NCBI GenBank assembly: GCA_036571765.1
Contig: BROE01000024.1
Span: 6,528,048 to 6,592,047 of the forward strand
Origin: Plecoglossus altivelis
Lineage: Eukaryota > Chordata > Actinopteri > Osmeriformes > Plecoglossidae
DNA: 64,000 nt
Direction: 5' to 3'
Shown here: positions 24,847 to 37,200 of the stretch, piece by piece
Numbering within the stretch: position 1 is the first letter of the stretch
Layout: every line of letters begins with the position of its first letter
Made by a program: the position numbers and the translations under genes
Notes under the pieces: generated by a model
The model's database searches: none
What the model was told of the DNA's origin: nothing
The model's input: the letters and a program-made list of their open reading frames with translations, nothing else

Positions 24847-24865
24847 ATGGATGGATGGATGGATG
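24847..24865 (+). repeat. 3' ATGG/GATG tandem tail of the RTE LINE
   Basis: Just under five units of ATGG close the element, right against the target-site duplication. A short GATG-type repeat tail in place of poly-A is, as I recall, a feature of Rex3-like RTE elements in fish and supports that assignment. Confidence 0.85.
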
Positions 24866-24877
24866 GACATTGTGCCT
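24866..24877. repeat. Right target-site duplication of the RTE LINE
   Basis: An exact second copy of GACATTGTGCCT follows the ATGG-repeat tail. The lack of any mismatch between the two copies argues that the insertion is not very old, or at least that this short stretch has escaped change. Confidence 0.92.
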
Positions 24878-24963
24878 TAATGGTCACAGTGTCTTCTGAG
24901 ATCAGGTTCCACGTTTTGCTTGGCTATGTCTGATCCAGACTCAAAAATGGTTTGTTCACACAG

Positions 24964-24964
<1 letters not shown>

Positions 24965-25009
<45 letters not shown>
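24965..25009. repeat. (CT)n microsatellite
   Basis: About 22 uninterrupted CT units, then an imperfect CTCTCCTTCGCTTTCTC extension. It lies about 90 bp after the RTE element. Confidence 0.98.
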
Positions 25010-25012
<3 letters not shown>

Positions 25013-26890
25013 CTCCTTCGCTTTCTCTCTCTTCACACACAAGCTTATTCTACAGATGCGGCAGATCGGCTAAACCTCCATCTACCTGCAATGGATGAAG
25101 ATGAGCCACTCTGAGTCTCATTCCAATGACATATGTCTCATTTCAGGAAAACACAACTTGTCGTTTGCTTGCCCTCTCTCATTCACTCATCGTGGGGAAG
25201 TTTGAATGGAAGGCATGGAAAGAGAGGGCTCTACCCAAAACCAGCTACACTGCAGACTACACTGTCTTCCTAAATCACCTCTAATGGGCTGGTGGAAAAA
25301 TCTCTGTATCTCTGTATCAGTCATTCACTCTGTTTTTCTTTGTTTGGATCCATCCACAGGATCACTTTGGAGCCTTAATGAGCCATTTCAATTCCTTTCC
25401 ACCAATCTTGGTTGTTCCTGTGTGTTTGTGTTTGTGTGTGTGCTTGTTCCTTGTCTAACCATTCCCATGGTTGCACTCGCTGGCCGCCGTTCGATTGATT
25501 CTTATGGAGTTAATATAATATCAGCCCCTCTGTTTCATTCTTTTTCTTTTTCTTTCTTTCTCTCTCTGTCAATTTGTCTCCATTTTTCATATTTCTGATT
25601 CTATCTGTCTCCCTACTTCTGTCTGTATCTGTAGGCTTCTCTCTCTTATCCTGTCTCTCTATCTCTATCCTTCCTGTGCTCCCAGTAGTGGACTTTGGTG
25701 TAATTGCATTGTGTTGTCATCCCACGTGGTTCTCCCCCCTACTCATCTCTCTTGTTAATATACAGAGCACTCTCGACCTTGAGGCGGGCACGACAGCAGG
25801 TTCAATACTAGAGTGCAATTGACTCCATCAGGGGCTGCCGTGATGGAGGAATGACAGAGAAAAGAAGAGGCGCGTGGAGAAAACAAGGCAGAGAGGCAGA
25901 GAAGAGGAGAGCGAGAGTGGGTTTGTCAAAAAGACACAAGGGTCTTTAGGGGGAAGACAGAAGAGGACAAGGTCATGTTTGGAGTTTGTTTGTCCTGTGG
26001 ATGATTGAGTTGAGGTCGTCCAGGTCACACGTGACCTTCCTCTGACGCAATGTATTATCATTTCTGTTGGACCAATGTATGAGGCGAGGTGAATTGAGGA
26101 ATACAAGCAGGTTATACCATTTATACACGCTATGGAGTGTTTATACATTTGTGCCTCCTCTTTGAATGATCAATCATATTATGTCACATGAAATAACCTA
26201 AAGCATCCCATAATCCACCACACGCTTAGAATAGAAGATTCACAACCTCGTATGCGAACATATCAAACCACAATGCAATCAAACCACATTCACAGAATCT
26301 GTAGGTTAAGACCAAGCTGCGTCCGTTGGAAGTGATGCCAAAGTTTCAGTCAAGAATACATGGGAACAGGGGAGAGACATCACTTACTGTATCTACTCAT
26401 TATACTCATTCAGGATGTAGAGATAGAGGATTCAGTCCACCCAGCTCCCCTCAGGTGTGCTGCATTCTGCGGATGAATGTAAAAAAATGGGTAGTCCCTA
26501 CAGCAGGGTTATCTTTCTCCAGAAACAAAGGATCATTAACATGATTGATGGGCCTGATCCCTGTAGGACAGTGGACCCCTAATTACAGTGGATGAGAGGG
26601 GCGCTTTCTCTCTCTCTGTTACGTTCTTTCTCTCTCCCTCCTCTTTTTTCTTCCCTTCCCAACTCATTTCCTACCTTGTCTTTGACCACAAAACGTGATT
26701 AGCTATCGGCATGTCATTTGAGCTCATGGAGCAAAGGGTTATGGGAATCGGGGACACCCTGGGTCCATTTCAACCCTCGGCAAGCAGTCAAAAGGAGTGA
26801 ACTGTCTTTAAAGTTATGGCTGGGAGAGCTCATTTTGCATTCAAGCCCAAGTGGGTTGTTGAATAAGTGCCAGGCTTGAGCCAGAAGGAC

Positions 26891-26956
26891 AGTGTGTGTG
26901 TGCGTGCATGCATGAGTGTGTGTGTGCATGGGTGTGTGTGAGAGAGAGAGTGTGTG
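26891..26956. repeat. Compound GT/AG microsatellite
   Basis: GTGTGT blocks interrupted by GCATGCATGA and followed by AGAGAGAGAG, then GTGTGTG. Confidence 0.9.
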
Positions 26957-26976
26957 CGGACATACGCATATATGTG

Positions 26977-27007
26977 TGGGGAAAGGATGGGGGGGCAGGG
27001 GGGGGGT
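26977..27007 (+). other. G-rich tract
   Basis: G runs of four, seven and nine (GGGG near 26,978, then GGGGGGG and GGGGGGGGG around 26,989-27,007) give quadruplex potential just after the GT/AG microsatellite. Confidence 0.6.
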
Positions 27008-28254
27008 TATCCTGTACTGGTAACTGCAACGCACCGTGTAATGGACTACTGTACAACTGGACATAATGTGCTGAGTCATTTATGAAAGCTATTAAGCTGC
27101 CTGGGTGACTTTGAAATCTACTAAGCCAGTTCCTTTCAAACATCCACTCTGCCCAGGATCCAGACCGACCCCTGCCAACTGCTATAGTCTTCCACTCACC
27201 ATATCTCTCTATCCATACATGGATATCATCCCAAACACTATGTCCTTTAATTATAAATAACTTAATACAGTTAATCATTATGGGATGCGTGGACAACACC
27301 AACATGTCTTCCAGTGACACATCACAGAGTACGTCACAGCTGCAAGTTTGCTCGTGCTTAATTGAGCATGCATTTTATTAACCTTGAGAGCCTTTTGGTG
27401 ATTCTGTTCTCAATTAATCTTCCTGTGGCAAAAGAATATGGCATTGCTGCTGAATGTTCCAAAGTGCTGTTAAATATAGTGCCATAGGTTCCCAGCTCAC
27501 AAGACGTAAAGGAAGTATGATATGTATTTATATAAATACATGGACAAGCATATATAAGTCTATTTATTGAACATATCCAAGGCAGGTTTTCAACCTTGTT
27601 TCTTGTTGGTTATCTTTGTAAATGATTAAAAGCTTCTTCGATTGGATACAGAGGAAACCATGGAGAGCAGAGAAATCTTGTACTGTACCCTTCGAGTACC
27701 ATGCGGTAGAGATTGTGAGAAATGAAGTCTGTATCAAAAAGCATTTTTCATGATCTGTCTGGGTCTCTGTTATAAGACGCATAACCCCAGGCACAGCTTT
27801 AGGCCAAAAAAGGAATTCACAAACTCCTGTTTTAAGAGAGATTGTCCCAGGTTTGCTCTTTGGCTAAGTTATGCTAAATACCCAATTAGCATAACATTCT
27901 GTGAGGCACATGCGCAGACAGGCCCAGTCATTTTCATGGCACCTTGACAGGTCAGCAGCATAGGGCTTAAACTCCAGAGAAATGAGAAAGGCCACACATT
28001 GCAAGTGTTTCATGGGTGTATTCCCAAGTAGCAATGTTCAATTATGGATGCTATATTTTAGTTTTTTCCTAAATCAGGTCAAAAACGAATAGACCGTGTG
28101 GATATTGGCTGGCTGGGGTGGAGTGAGAGAATGAAAAAGAAAAAGGGAGTGAAGGAGTCAGGTGAAATGCAAAGAGCGGAGAGGAACTGGGTCAGAAATC
28201 AAGAGGAATGAGACACCAAAGTGCATATAAAGGACACTCTCTCAAATGGGCAAA

Positions 28255-28320
28255 GTTGAAGTGTGTGTGTGTGTGTTTGACAGAAATAATTTAAAAAGTG
28301 TTGAAGTGTGTGTGTGTGTA
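28255..28320. repeat. Two (GT)n tracts with a duplicated leader
   Basis: GTTGAAGTGTGTGTGTGTGT occurs at 28,255 and the same 20 bases again at 28,300, separated by a unique segment of about 25 bp. This suggests a small local duplication that included the microsatellite and its left flank. Confidence 0.8.
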
Positions 28321-28689
28321 TGAGTATGTAGGTTTGGCGTTTCGGTTGGATAAAGCTTTTAATTGAAGGACGACACTGACGTGAATGGGGTTAAGCTCTT
28401 CATCCATTTTTCTCAGAGCTCCTCCAAGGGGTGGACAACCTGAATAGCAGAACGTACAAACCGTTACATCAAGGGAGGAAAACAAGACAGTATTTACACT
28501 TCCATGCTTATTTTCACTTTCAATTTCCATCTCCATTAATCAAAGCTACACTGTCAAAACACGAGCACCTCCCTCCCCAACACACACGTCATTTTCTCTC
28601 CCATAAGTTGAGTTACTGTACTAGCCTCCTGATGAGAAGTTCTCATAGGAAGCAGGAAGAAAAGCCTCACCATAAACAGCCCATGTCTG

Positions 28690-28900
28690 ACTGCTGAGAA
28701 CCAGCTGGATTAGCAGCAGCGGCGCCCCTGGAACATCCCAATTAAAATCAAAGCAATCACCATCGCGAAGCAGTCGTTAGATGGAGAGGCTGTTTGAGGT
28801 TAAACGGCGTAATAACAGCCAGACTGCTGCCTTTTTCTGAAAGCCTGTCACACACTGATTTCATACATAAGAAAGTTTGATGAATAGAGTCTTGTGAGAG
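28690..28900. promoter_or_regulatory. Candidate conserved non-coding element
   Basis: A repeat-free block with CTGGATTAGCAGCAG, CCCAATTAAAATC, AAAGCAATCACC and GGCGTAATAACAGCC. It has balanced composition and several homeodomain-like cores, and sits between GT-rich and CA-rich low-complexity DNA. The functional call is inference only. Confidence 0.18.
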
Positions 28901-31900
28901 GCAACTCTTGAGCGTCCCACCATTACGGAAAAGCTTTCGCTGGGATTAGGGGAGAGACAGAGGCTTCTATCCCTTAAGTCGGAGAATGAATAATTTACAC
29001 AGTGGGTATCACCCGCCAGCTCTCACTTTAAGCCGTGGTAGCGTTTTATTTGTATGTTTTCTGTCAAAAGTAATCTGGCATCCGGAATGGCGGAAACAGA
29101 GGAGTCGGTTGAGTCCTGCGGAGCGCAGCAGGCTTGTGAGGCTCACATGATCTCTGTTTGATGTGACGCCTGTTGTCAACGTTAATTAGCTTCGTTGTGG
29201 ACTGTTCCAGTCCCTTGTCCCACACCCATGTGAGTGGTGATGAGAGGGGCTGTGAAAGCGAGGGAACACAAACACACAGCGATCGTCCACCCACGCCCAC
29301 ATGCACACCTATAGTTCACATACACACACAAGAACTGAAAAAGAAATACACAGCTGTCTCTATCCATTATTCACATGCACAAGGCAAGTCAGCACCAATA
29401 CCGACATACTTGTGCGCACACACGGCCAATTCTTCGTTATGGACACACACAACAAGGCACATGCACAATAACCTCCCAGCTCACACCCACACACACACTC
29501 ACGGACACACCAAAACTGTCTTAATCCCTGGAGAAGGTCTCTAAAAGGCCTTTCTAAAGCTCATTCCCATCACAGGGAAGCTTCACAGATCAGCACTGTT
29601 TGTGGTGGCAATGGTGCTGAAGCGTTCAAGCGGAACACTCTCACCTTTCCACCCACACACGCTCACCAACATACACACACTCAGAGTGATATGCACACGC
29701 ACCCACTTCCTCCTGTCACAGCCAATACGTTTTGCATTTGTATCACCGTGTTGCTTAACATAAATCGAAAAATCTTTAATCAACAGCAAAATGAATGCAT
29801 AAATCCTCTCCTTGTTTAATTACTCGAAGGACTTTAGCTTATCTGTTTATGTAGGACCTCCAGGCTTGGTAATAGGATAATTAAAATCAATATAGTGGCT
29901 TCATTGTATGTGACTTCCTCTTAGATCTGATTTTACACGGTCTGATAGAGTTTGTGTCTCTGAAGCATAGCTAACATGAAGAGTTCAACATACGACCTGA
30001 CATATAACTACATTAGGCAACACTGCTTCTCCAGACAACCTCGGCTGCTACAGTGACTTACGGCTACGGGGACATGATCTTAAACACCAACACAGTGGCA
30101 AGCAAGGGTGCTGTTGGCAAAGAAAGCTACAATATGTCTCTACAGATCCAGTTATAAGGGAGCTAGATGTGGAAATATGGAAACACACACAGAAACAGGC
30201 ACAGGAATACACACATGAATACAGAGTAAGACACACCTAACAGTTGGTATTAATATGTTAATGGGAGGCTTTTGCCACACTTGTACCCCCATTTACACTT
30301 GCAGTGATCCGCGACGTGAACTCTTCCCTCTGTACGCCTTCCTGTTCTCCCCTCCCCTTGCCCTCCCACCTCTCATGCCACAAGCCAGTTTCCTTTCCCT
30401 CTCTTTCTCCTCCTCCTCTTTCTTTGCCTTGTTCCTCCCTCCCTACCTCCCCATTTCCCACATGACCGCTTGGCTGATTCACGTGGTAGGGATCGACTAT
30501 GACAGGCTCCTCTCTAATCTCCTCCGCTCCATCTCTCCCTCTCCACCACACTCGGTTTTCACGAGCCAAGCCCACCAGAAGGGCAACACCCACACTTGGC
30601 TGTTTATATTGCTCCAACAGGGTTGGAAGAAATTGGGTGTTGTTGCCCATGTTATCGGTTTGGGATTCAAGACTGGGGATCAGCGCATCTGTCTTTCCCA
30701 TTGCCTTCAGATCAGGATGTTGGACCAGAGAGAATGTCTCTGTGATCTATTCCAGTTTAGATAAACTGATGTTATTGCCTTGGTGAAGAGAACCTTACAT
30801 ACAAAAATGGAAAACTTATCTTTAACTGGACTGATCATTCCCAGGTAGTATTGTGCATAGTATTTATCTGATACTAGAATGGCACAACTTGCTCCAGTTC
30901 TTATGATCCTCTGCGAACAGAATCCAATTTACCAGTTTCAGAGGAAACATGGATCACATCTTGACTGATGAGAAAAATGGTGTTGAAATAAAAAAAATGA
31001 ATGCAACATGCTTTTCAAACTGAGGTAGAGATTGAGAGTCCAAGTGCTGTGGAGCGGTAGTTTGAGGTAGATCTGAATACGGCCCACTGGCATAGTGATG
31101 GACAATCAGACCTGGAAAGCACTGACTCCCCAGCTCTAACAGTTAATTGCTTCTAGTCAAGTTTACTCCATAGGATGTTGTTGGGGAAAAGAAGATGCAG
31201 TCAGTTTCTGACGTGGTACATGTACCGTAAGACATTTGGCCTGAGGTTCTGACCCTTCCATGAGGTCATAGCCACAGGGTTGTTGCTTCAATATCTTCTC
31301 AGCATTTGTCTGGTTTTTCTGTAATCAAAGCCCTGGGAAACAACATGAGCCTCGGCAACCATGTGGTAAAAGCAATAATAATCTGACCGTGAAAGAATGT
31401 CACAGTTACATTTCTATGCATAAGCTTGTTGGAGGCCCATACTAAATATATGATATTAAAGATAAAACAGAATACTATTCTTAATAAGCTTTCATATTAT
31501 TGTAACCTTGGTGCAGGTATACTCTACAAGATGTAAAGTGAAAGAGATGGAGTATGATATTAATAATGTGCACCAGGTTTCATTTGAATGTTAGGCTTGC
31601 AACGTTCATTTATTTTGTACTAAAAAAACAAACTCATTTCAACTATGGTTTATTTCAACATAAAATGAGAGGCCAACCTTACACAGCTATTCAGTTATTC
31701 CCCCTATTTCTGTGCTTTGGTAACAACATAGAGCATGGAACCCTCCCTGAGGAGAAACCCCCTAAGCCACGTTTGGTGGCATTCACCAAAGAATGCATGT
31801 ATGGGTGTGTGTACATGCTGGTCTATGTGTGTCCACATCTGTGGATGTAGGGTATGTGTGTCTGTGGTGTATTCAGAAAACAAAATCGACTTCCATCACA

Positions 31901-33907
31901 AAACAGCAACAGCTGAACCTTCCATGAGTCCTCTGACTGACCTGTCACCAGGCACCAGCCAAGTGGAAATGGAAACGGTTATGACAATATTAGAATGTAA
32001 AATAATACAGTTTGCCAGGGGTGCCAGGTAACCCTATGACCTAAATCAACTGAGGCAGAAATCCATTACATGGATTATCTTAGAGAGGGGAGAGCGAGAA
32101 AGCAGGTGTGTGAGTGTGTATGTATGAGTATGTGTGTTTGTATGTACCTAACTGACCATATTGTACTGCTGATTACACTCTGTATTATTTTGGCAAAGAT
32201 GATATCTGCTTTCGGAGGACACTGATAAAGAGCAAACCATCGCTTACCTCAAAGAAAATGTTGCGTTTTCCAAGACAACATGCAAGCAAACAATGTACTG
32301 AATTCATTCTGATGCATTGTTTTATAAATGACTAATAATTAGATTAGATGGATTATTCTCTGGTGCGTTACAATAGACATATCATAATCATATATCACAT
32401 AGTGGTTAAACATAAAATCCTACTGAAACAAACTATCATTTTAAAAACCTCAATTTAAAATCACAAAATATTTAAAATCCATTCAATCGTGGACAGTGTT
32501 GGTGAGACTTCCAATGAATTCTAAGCACAGTAATTACTTTGCTGCTTCTGCATATGTCACTCTCATGGGGAATTCAAAAACATGCTGTTGTAGACACAGA
32601 TCTGGTTGGAGCAAACAACAAAAAATCATAGCCCCATGCCCCCCCTCCCCTTCCATCATACACACACAGCCTTAGAATGTGTGTGTGTTTGACTGAGAGA
32701 GTTTAATCCACTGTAGCTCAATGGGTGCAATCATGGCCAGGCCCTGAAACAGCAGGAAGAAAGGGTTTGGGATCTCCAGAACCGGGGTCCATTACACCCC
32801 CATCAGTGAGCAGACACATCATGTTGCTTCAGCGCTCATCTCCTTTGGACAGGCCTCATGCTAACCATGTCACACACCACACCGGAGGGCTCCAACCAAA
32901 AGCAAACTCACCCTCTTGCACCGTGCTGATATCCATCCAGAACGTGAATGACGGAATTTAACGGTACCTGCAACCTTTGTTTCAAGTTTAGTGAAACAAG
33001 CCAGCGTAGGCCTATTTACTTCAGATATTCACACATGCACTGTGAAAGTGAGGTGGTAAACAAAAGGAGCAGAGTGTGCTTGACCCTCGACAACTTTCAA
33101 CTTTGTGGAAATAAACATTTACAGAAATTGATGGTTTGTTGCTTAGTATAGCTCTTCATAAGTCATCAGTGTCAGATGATAAAAGTGTTAATTGCCTGGA
33201 AGCTGTCAGCTCAGCAACTAGAACTGTGGTAGTGTGAGTTAGTGTGACTTTTTCTGGTGACTTTTTCTGCCTATCTGTATTCCAGGGTTCAGATTATCAC
33301 AACAGTCCCATATTTTCTCCAGCCATAATTTTAACGGATTAGTGTGTCCATGACGATGACTATTATGAGTTAGCGGGGGTGAGTCAAATCTTATATTCCT
33401 TTAACGTGAGTCACCACCCAAAGGATAAAGCTGCCTTATGCCAGCCAGCAGTTTTGACAGAAAAATAATTCCTAAACTGTATATGTCTTCCCATGGCAAC
33501 CTAAATAGTAAATTTCACATTTCAAAATAGTTAATGCATTTGCAAGATTAACTTCAGCCACACAATTTCTGCATAGAGAACGAGGCTTATAACAACATGT
33601 GGTGTGAAATTAAATAATGTATTGTTTTAGCCACAGATCAGGTTGGACGGAACCATTTTGCAACAGAGCATCAAAACTGGGCCGAGTACCTAACTCCAGG
33701 TTGTTATGAAGATATATGTCTCTCTCTATTTTTACTAGAACCACTGATATGCTATCAAAAGACCACAGTGACAAGTGCAACAGCAGGTTGTAAAACAGGG
33801 ACCTTCACTTGCACACCACTGTATACGAAACTACCCTAAATCACCAAAAACTAGCCATTCTCCTTGGACATACGATGATAGAATTTTGAACGTAAATGCT
33901 ACTGTTA
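28901..33907. other. Non-coding, no gene seen
   Basis: Includes a homeodomain-like GTTAATTAGC at 29,180-29,191 and a pyrimidine-rich tract at 30,330-30,460 that gives open frames on both strands without domains (up to 169 codons). The rest is AT-rich. Confidence 0.55.
29410..29515. repeat. Imperfect CA-rich stretch
   Basis: Scattered ACACAC blocks within unique sequence; related CA-rich patches lie at 29,265-29,330 and 29,650-29,705. Confidence 0.75.
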
Positions 33908-34181
33908 CGGTAAAGTGAAGTGACGTATTGTCAAGTAACGTTACCCATACTCGAAATTTTACCTCTGCATTTAACCCATCCAAGTGCACACACAGTAGTG
34001 AGTAGTGGGCAACCGCACACACACAGTGAACATACACCCAGAGCAGTGGGCAGCTATTGCTTCAGCGCCCAGGGAGCAATTGGGGGTTCGGTGCCTTGCT
34101 CAAGGGCACCTCAGTCATGGTATCGAAGGCAGAGAGAGCGCTGTTTATTCACAATCCCCACCTTCAATTCCTGCCGGTGCG

Positions 34182-34192
34182 AGAATCGAACC
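34182..34192 (-). promoter_or_regulatory. Pol III B box of the SINE
   Basis: GGTTCGATTCT differs from the consensus GGTTCGANTCC only at its last base. Together with the A box it forms the split internal promoter of a tRNA-derived SINE. Confidence 0.7.
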
Positions 34193-34221
34193 AGCAACTT
34201 GAGGGTTACAAGCCCAACTCC

Positions 34222-34236
34222 CTAACCATTAGGCCA
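34222..34236 (-). promoter_or_regulatory. Pol III A box of the SINE
   Basis: TGGCCTAATGGTTAG matches the tRNA A-box pattern TRGCNNAGYGG with a few changes and lies about 30 bp before the B box, near the 5' end of the SINE. Confidence 0.65.
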
Positions 34237-34244
34237 CGACTTCC

Positions 34245-37200
34245 ATGACTTTGCTATATCACAAATGATATGGTAAATACAATGTGGGGCTGTTGTTATC
34301 GCTTATTGTCCGTATTACAGCACGAATGCCTTCGTGACTCAGAAGCAAGTGAAACAATATACAGGAAAAACAAGCATTGATCATTAATTTAAGTCAAGCC
34401 TTATATCATGTCAGAGAAAAATAGCTATCTGTTGTTGGATGGTGAGACACAAATTGTAAATAACAAACAATTAAAGAAAACAGGGCTTTTTGTAGGGCAT
34501 ATGGTTGAGGCAACTGAAAGTCTTTGCAGGATATCTGGGATAACAAATAAATTAATAAATAACAGTATTTTGAGCAGATTTCTCTTGGCCAGGTAGGTCA
34601 GAGATTCAGACTGACCAGGGAGTTGTTTCTGTCCTGATGGGGAGGGATAAACTCCCCCTAACAGACCATCTCACAGCTGTACAGCCTCAGGCATAACCTC
34701 CTCTCCTCACCTCAGGACCTCCACTCCTTAAAACTAGGGCGAAACTTTCCACACAGCCACAGATCCATCAGATGATGACAGAGTGAGGACAGCATCGTGT
34801 TCTTTATGGGGGCCCTCCTTTTCCTCAGGAGACGTCGTACAGTAGCACTTCACATCCTCCCCCTTTCTGGAGGCACTCTCAATTACAGCAGCAGCTATTT
34901 GCTAATGACGAGAGAAGAAATGTCATCGAGAAATGACATGGGTGAAGCAAGTTCTAGTGCATTGAGAGCAAGAACATAAACAATCTCTCCTTTCATGCTG
35001 ATGCTTCCAGAAAGTCCTTACATCCTTTCTTCCCAATTTTGTGTCCCTCGTTCCCCTGAATTTCAGTTCCATCACTCACGTCATTACAGTTAATGACCAT
35101 GCAACATTTTTACCGTCCAGGCAATCATGTTTAATTCCTATTATGGTAGGATGGTATGTTCTTGTGAAGGTATTGATCCACCATCACCATGGTGATTTTG
35201 ACTGTCCTTGATAATGGGTAATTGAACTATTTGAGGACAAATAGGAATTCATATCGAACCAATTGGACTAAGATTAATGTTCTCATGTTGACAAATGCAG
35301 TCATGTTTTTTTTCATGATCATTTGAGAAAGAGCTCTCAGTTCTGGTCTGAACTCAAAAGTAAAGGTTGTTCAGGATGTCACAGTACACAGTTCTGTTAT
35401 CGCTAATCAAATTTTCCCTTTAAGAAAAATGTGTTGAACATTGAATCAAATAATTTGATTACACGACAATGCTTTACTCTGTTGTGTACACAGTTCGTAC
35501 TTAACTTTATTATTCAAAGGAACTACATGTATCAGTCTAGTGACTAGAGGTAGAAACTGATAACAAAACGTACTTAATTATATTGTACAGTTTGTGATGC
35601 ATGAATCCTTTCCATTCAGAAATTGGAAGCAATGAAGACTTTTGTGTAGTTCTGGAAGGAAGAGACAAAGCACCTGACGCCAGGTACCTGAAGTTGGTGG
35701 GTATGTGTCTGTGGCTTTAACTTGGCAAAATTGTGGCATTTGTTTTGAGGGGATGGCAACAGTGCCTACACCAATAGCATCTAGAGCATGTCATCTCTTC
35801 AACCATACACAGAACTCTATGAACTGTAACTCAAGCACTTCAGAACAAACTCGAAACATTTCATTGGTAATATTACTCTGAATAAAAATGAAGGCAGCAA
35901 ATTGAAGCAAGTGATGGTAATATGCTTTCTTTAGTCCCTGCAGGCAGCAGAATGTATTAATACAATATACCTTATTGTGCTTTGAAGCTTCAACTATGTA
36001 TTTCCACTGCAGCAATCAGCTTCCCCTCCCCATGGGATGTACGGTCACACAGTCATACAATGTTACATAAATATGTTTTATAATGAATATTCTAGTATAC
36101 TTGGGCTTTGTTTTATATTCAGCAGGGGGTCAGTGTTACCCATTTTTCAAAGAGAAGGAATTTGGGTAATTAGCTTTGGCCCTTTTGTTATGCACTCATT
36201 AAAAATAATTCAAACTTTATTTTTATTTGCATAATTCGCAAGGTTTTTACACAAACACACAAAGAAACCAACGCGTATAATACTGTATATGATCAATATG
36301 CAACTCTGCAACCAAAAACAAGCCTCATTTTGCCTCATTTTGAAGTGTTCCATGTGAGAATAATTTCAGTTTGGGCATTGTTTAAGTTATATATGACGTA
36401 GATGATGATCAAGTTGAGTATATTCACAACTCACTGCTGTTAAAGCAATGAGTTGCGAGGGGTATTTTTGGACCTCAACGTGCTGTGTATTTAATTGTCG
36501 ATCAGTGGCTTTATGATCACGATACTGAATTGTACATGTTGTAGTTTTAATGTAGACTTTCAGTATCTAATAGTGGTGTTTGAGTCTAAATACAGTTTCC
36601 AGATCATATTGGTTCATAGTAACAATCTAAATAGAATTTAGTGTAGGAAACCACTGCTGAGTACCTGTTAAGTCTCTCTTGGAAACTTGAACAGCTCTCT
36701 TAGTGTTTAGAAGGGTACTCTTCAAAATCTCAATACTAAGGGTTACTGAGTATCTAGTAGTAGTAGATATGATAGCTTCATATAATACTCAGTCTGAACA
36801 AACACTAAAATGCGGCCATTGAATTGCAAAAACTATGATTTAGTTGAGAACAGATTCATTTTGGCTGCCAGGACCCTTCACATTTGACTCAAATAATCTG
36901 TTCTGTACTGCAAACACCCCCTGCTTCAATCTTTGTTTTCACAATAACTATGAATCTCAAAAGAATGACTATATTTGCTCCATCTTTGTAACAACCAAGC
37001 TGGCTTCAGTATCTTTCTTTTATAATATACAAACACATGTATCCTGTACTATTAGGCAAGATAAATAAACAGCCCTGTTTTTGCTGAGGCTAAATCATTC
37101 GCTGATGTTTACTATATTTTTCATTAGAAATATATACAAGAATGAGAAAAAGTAGTCTCAAAAACTGCAGAGAACAAGATAGTTTACTAATAAATTTACA

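Larger units (their letters stand above)
22807..24865 (+). mobile_element. RTE-clade (Rex3-like) LINE copy, internally deleted and decayed
   Basis: Non-LTR retrotransposon, about 2.06 kb, far more GC- and CpG-rich than its surroundings. RTE elements copy themselves by target-primed reverse transcription, using one protein with an apurinic-type endonuclease followed by a reverse transcriptase. Seen here: a GC-rich 5' leader with a short inverted motif (CCACCTTAACGTGGTGG), a scrap of the endonuclease N-terminus (LGTWNVTSL), reverse transcriptase blocks with the VDLEKAFDRV and FADD motifs, the family's C-terminal region (YGHELWVMT, FLRRVAG, RTRWRDYVSRLAWERLG), and an ATGG/GATG-repeat tail. A perfect 12-bp target-site duplication bounds it on both sides, so the ends are well defined. 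Most of the endonuclease and the linker to the reverse transcriptase are absent, and frameshifts and stops break the rest, so it cannot act on its own. Clade assignment is from recalled family sequence; Rex3 versus a sister RTE family is less sure. Confidence 0.93.
25010..28254. other. Non-coding, no gene seen
   Basis: Pyrimidine-rich at 25,530-25,690 and 26,600-26,670. At 27,345-27,385 the near-palindrome TGCTTAATTGAGCA sits in a repeat-free patch that may be regulatory. No domain-bearing frame. Confidence 0.55.
33908..34244 (-). mobile_element. tRNA-derived SINE of fish type
   Basis: Short non-coding retroelement read on the minus strand, about 335 bp. Its 5' end is tRNA-like: an A box (TGGCCTAATGGTTAG, 34,222-34,236) and a B box (GGTTCGATTCT, 34,182-34,192) are spaced as in pol III internal promoters. 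The body holds the motifs TTGAGCAAGGCACC and CAATTGCTCCC, which I know from a very common fish repeat. It then passes a CA-rich part and GGATGGGTTAAATGCAGAGG, and ends near CACTTCACTTT. Such elements are moved by a partner LINE that recognises their 3' tail. No convincing target-site duplication is visible, so the copy is probably old. The exact family name is not given because I cannot search a repeat library. Boundaries are good to about 10 bp. Confidence 0.85.

Noticed and set aside
30255..30764. Open frame of 169 codons with an antisense partner
   Set aside because: Driven by a pyrimidine-rich low-complexity tract, which keeps frames open on both strands.
32710..32745. TAGCTCAATGGGTG resembling a pol III A box
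   Set aside because: No B box follows at the right distance and no SINE body is visible.
34182..34244. Possible tRNA gene on the minus strand
   Set aside because: A and B boxes are present, but the sequence runs on into a SINE body and the acceptor and anticodon stems do not pair as in a true tRNA.
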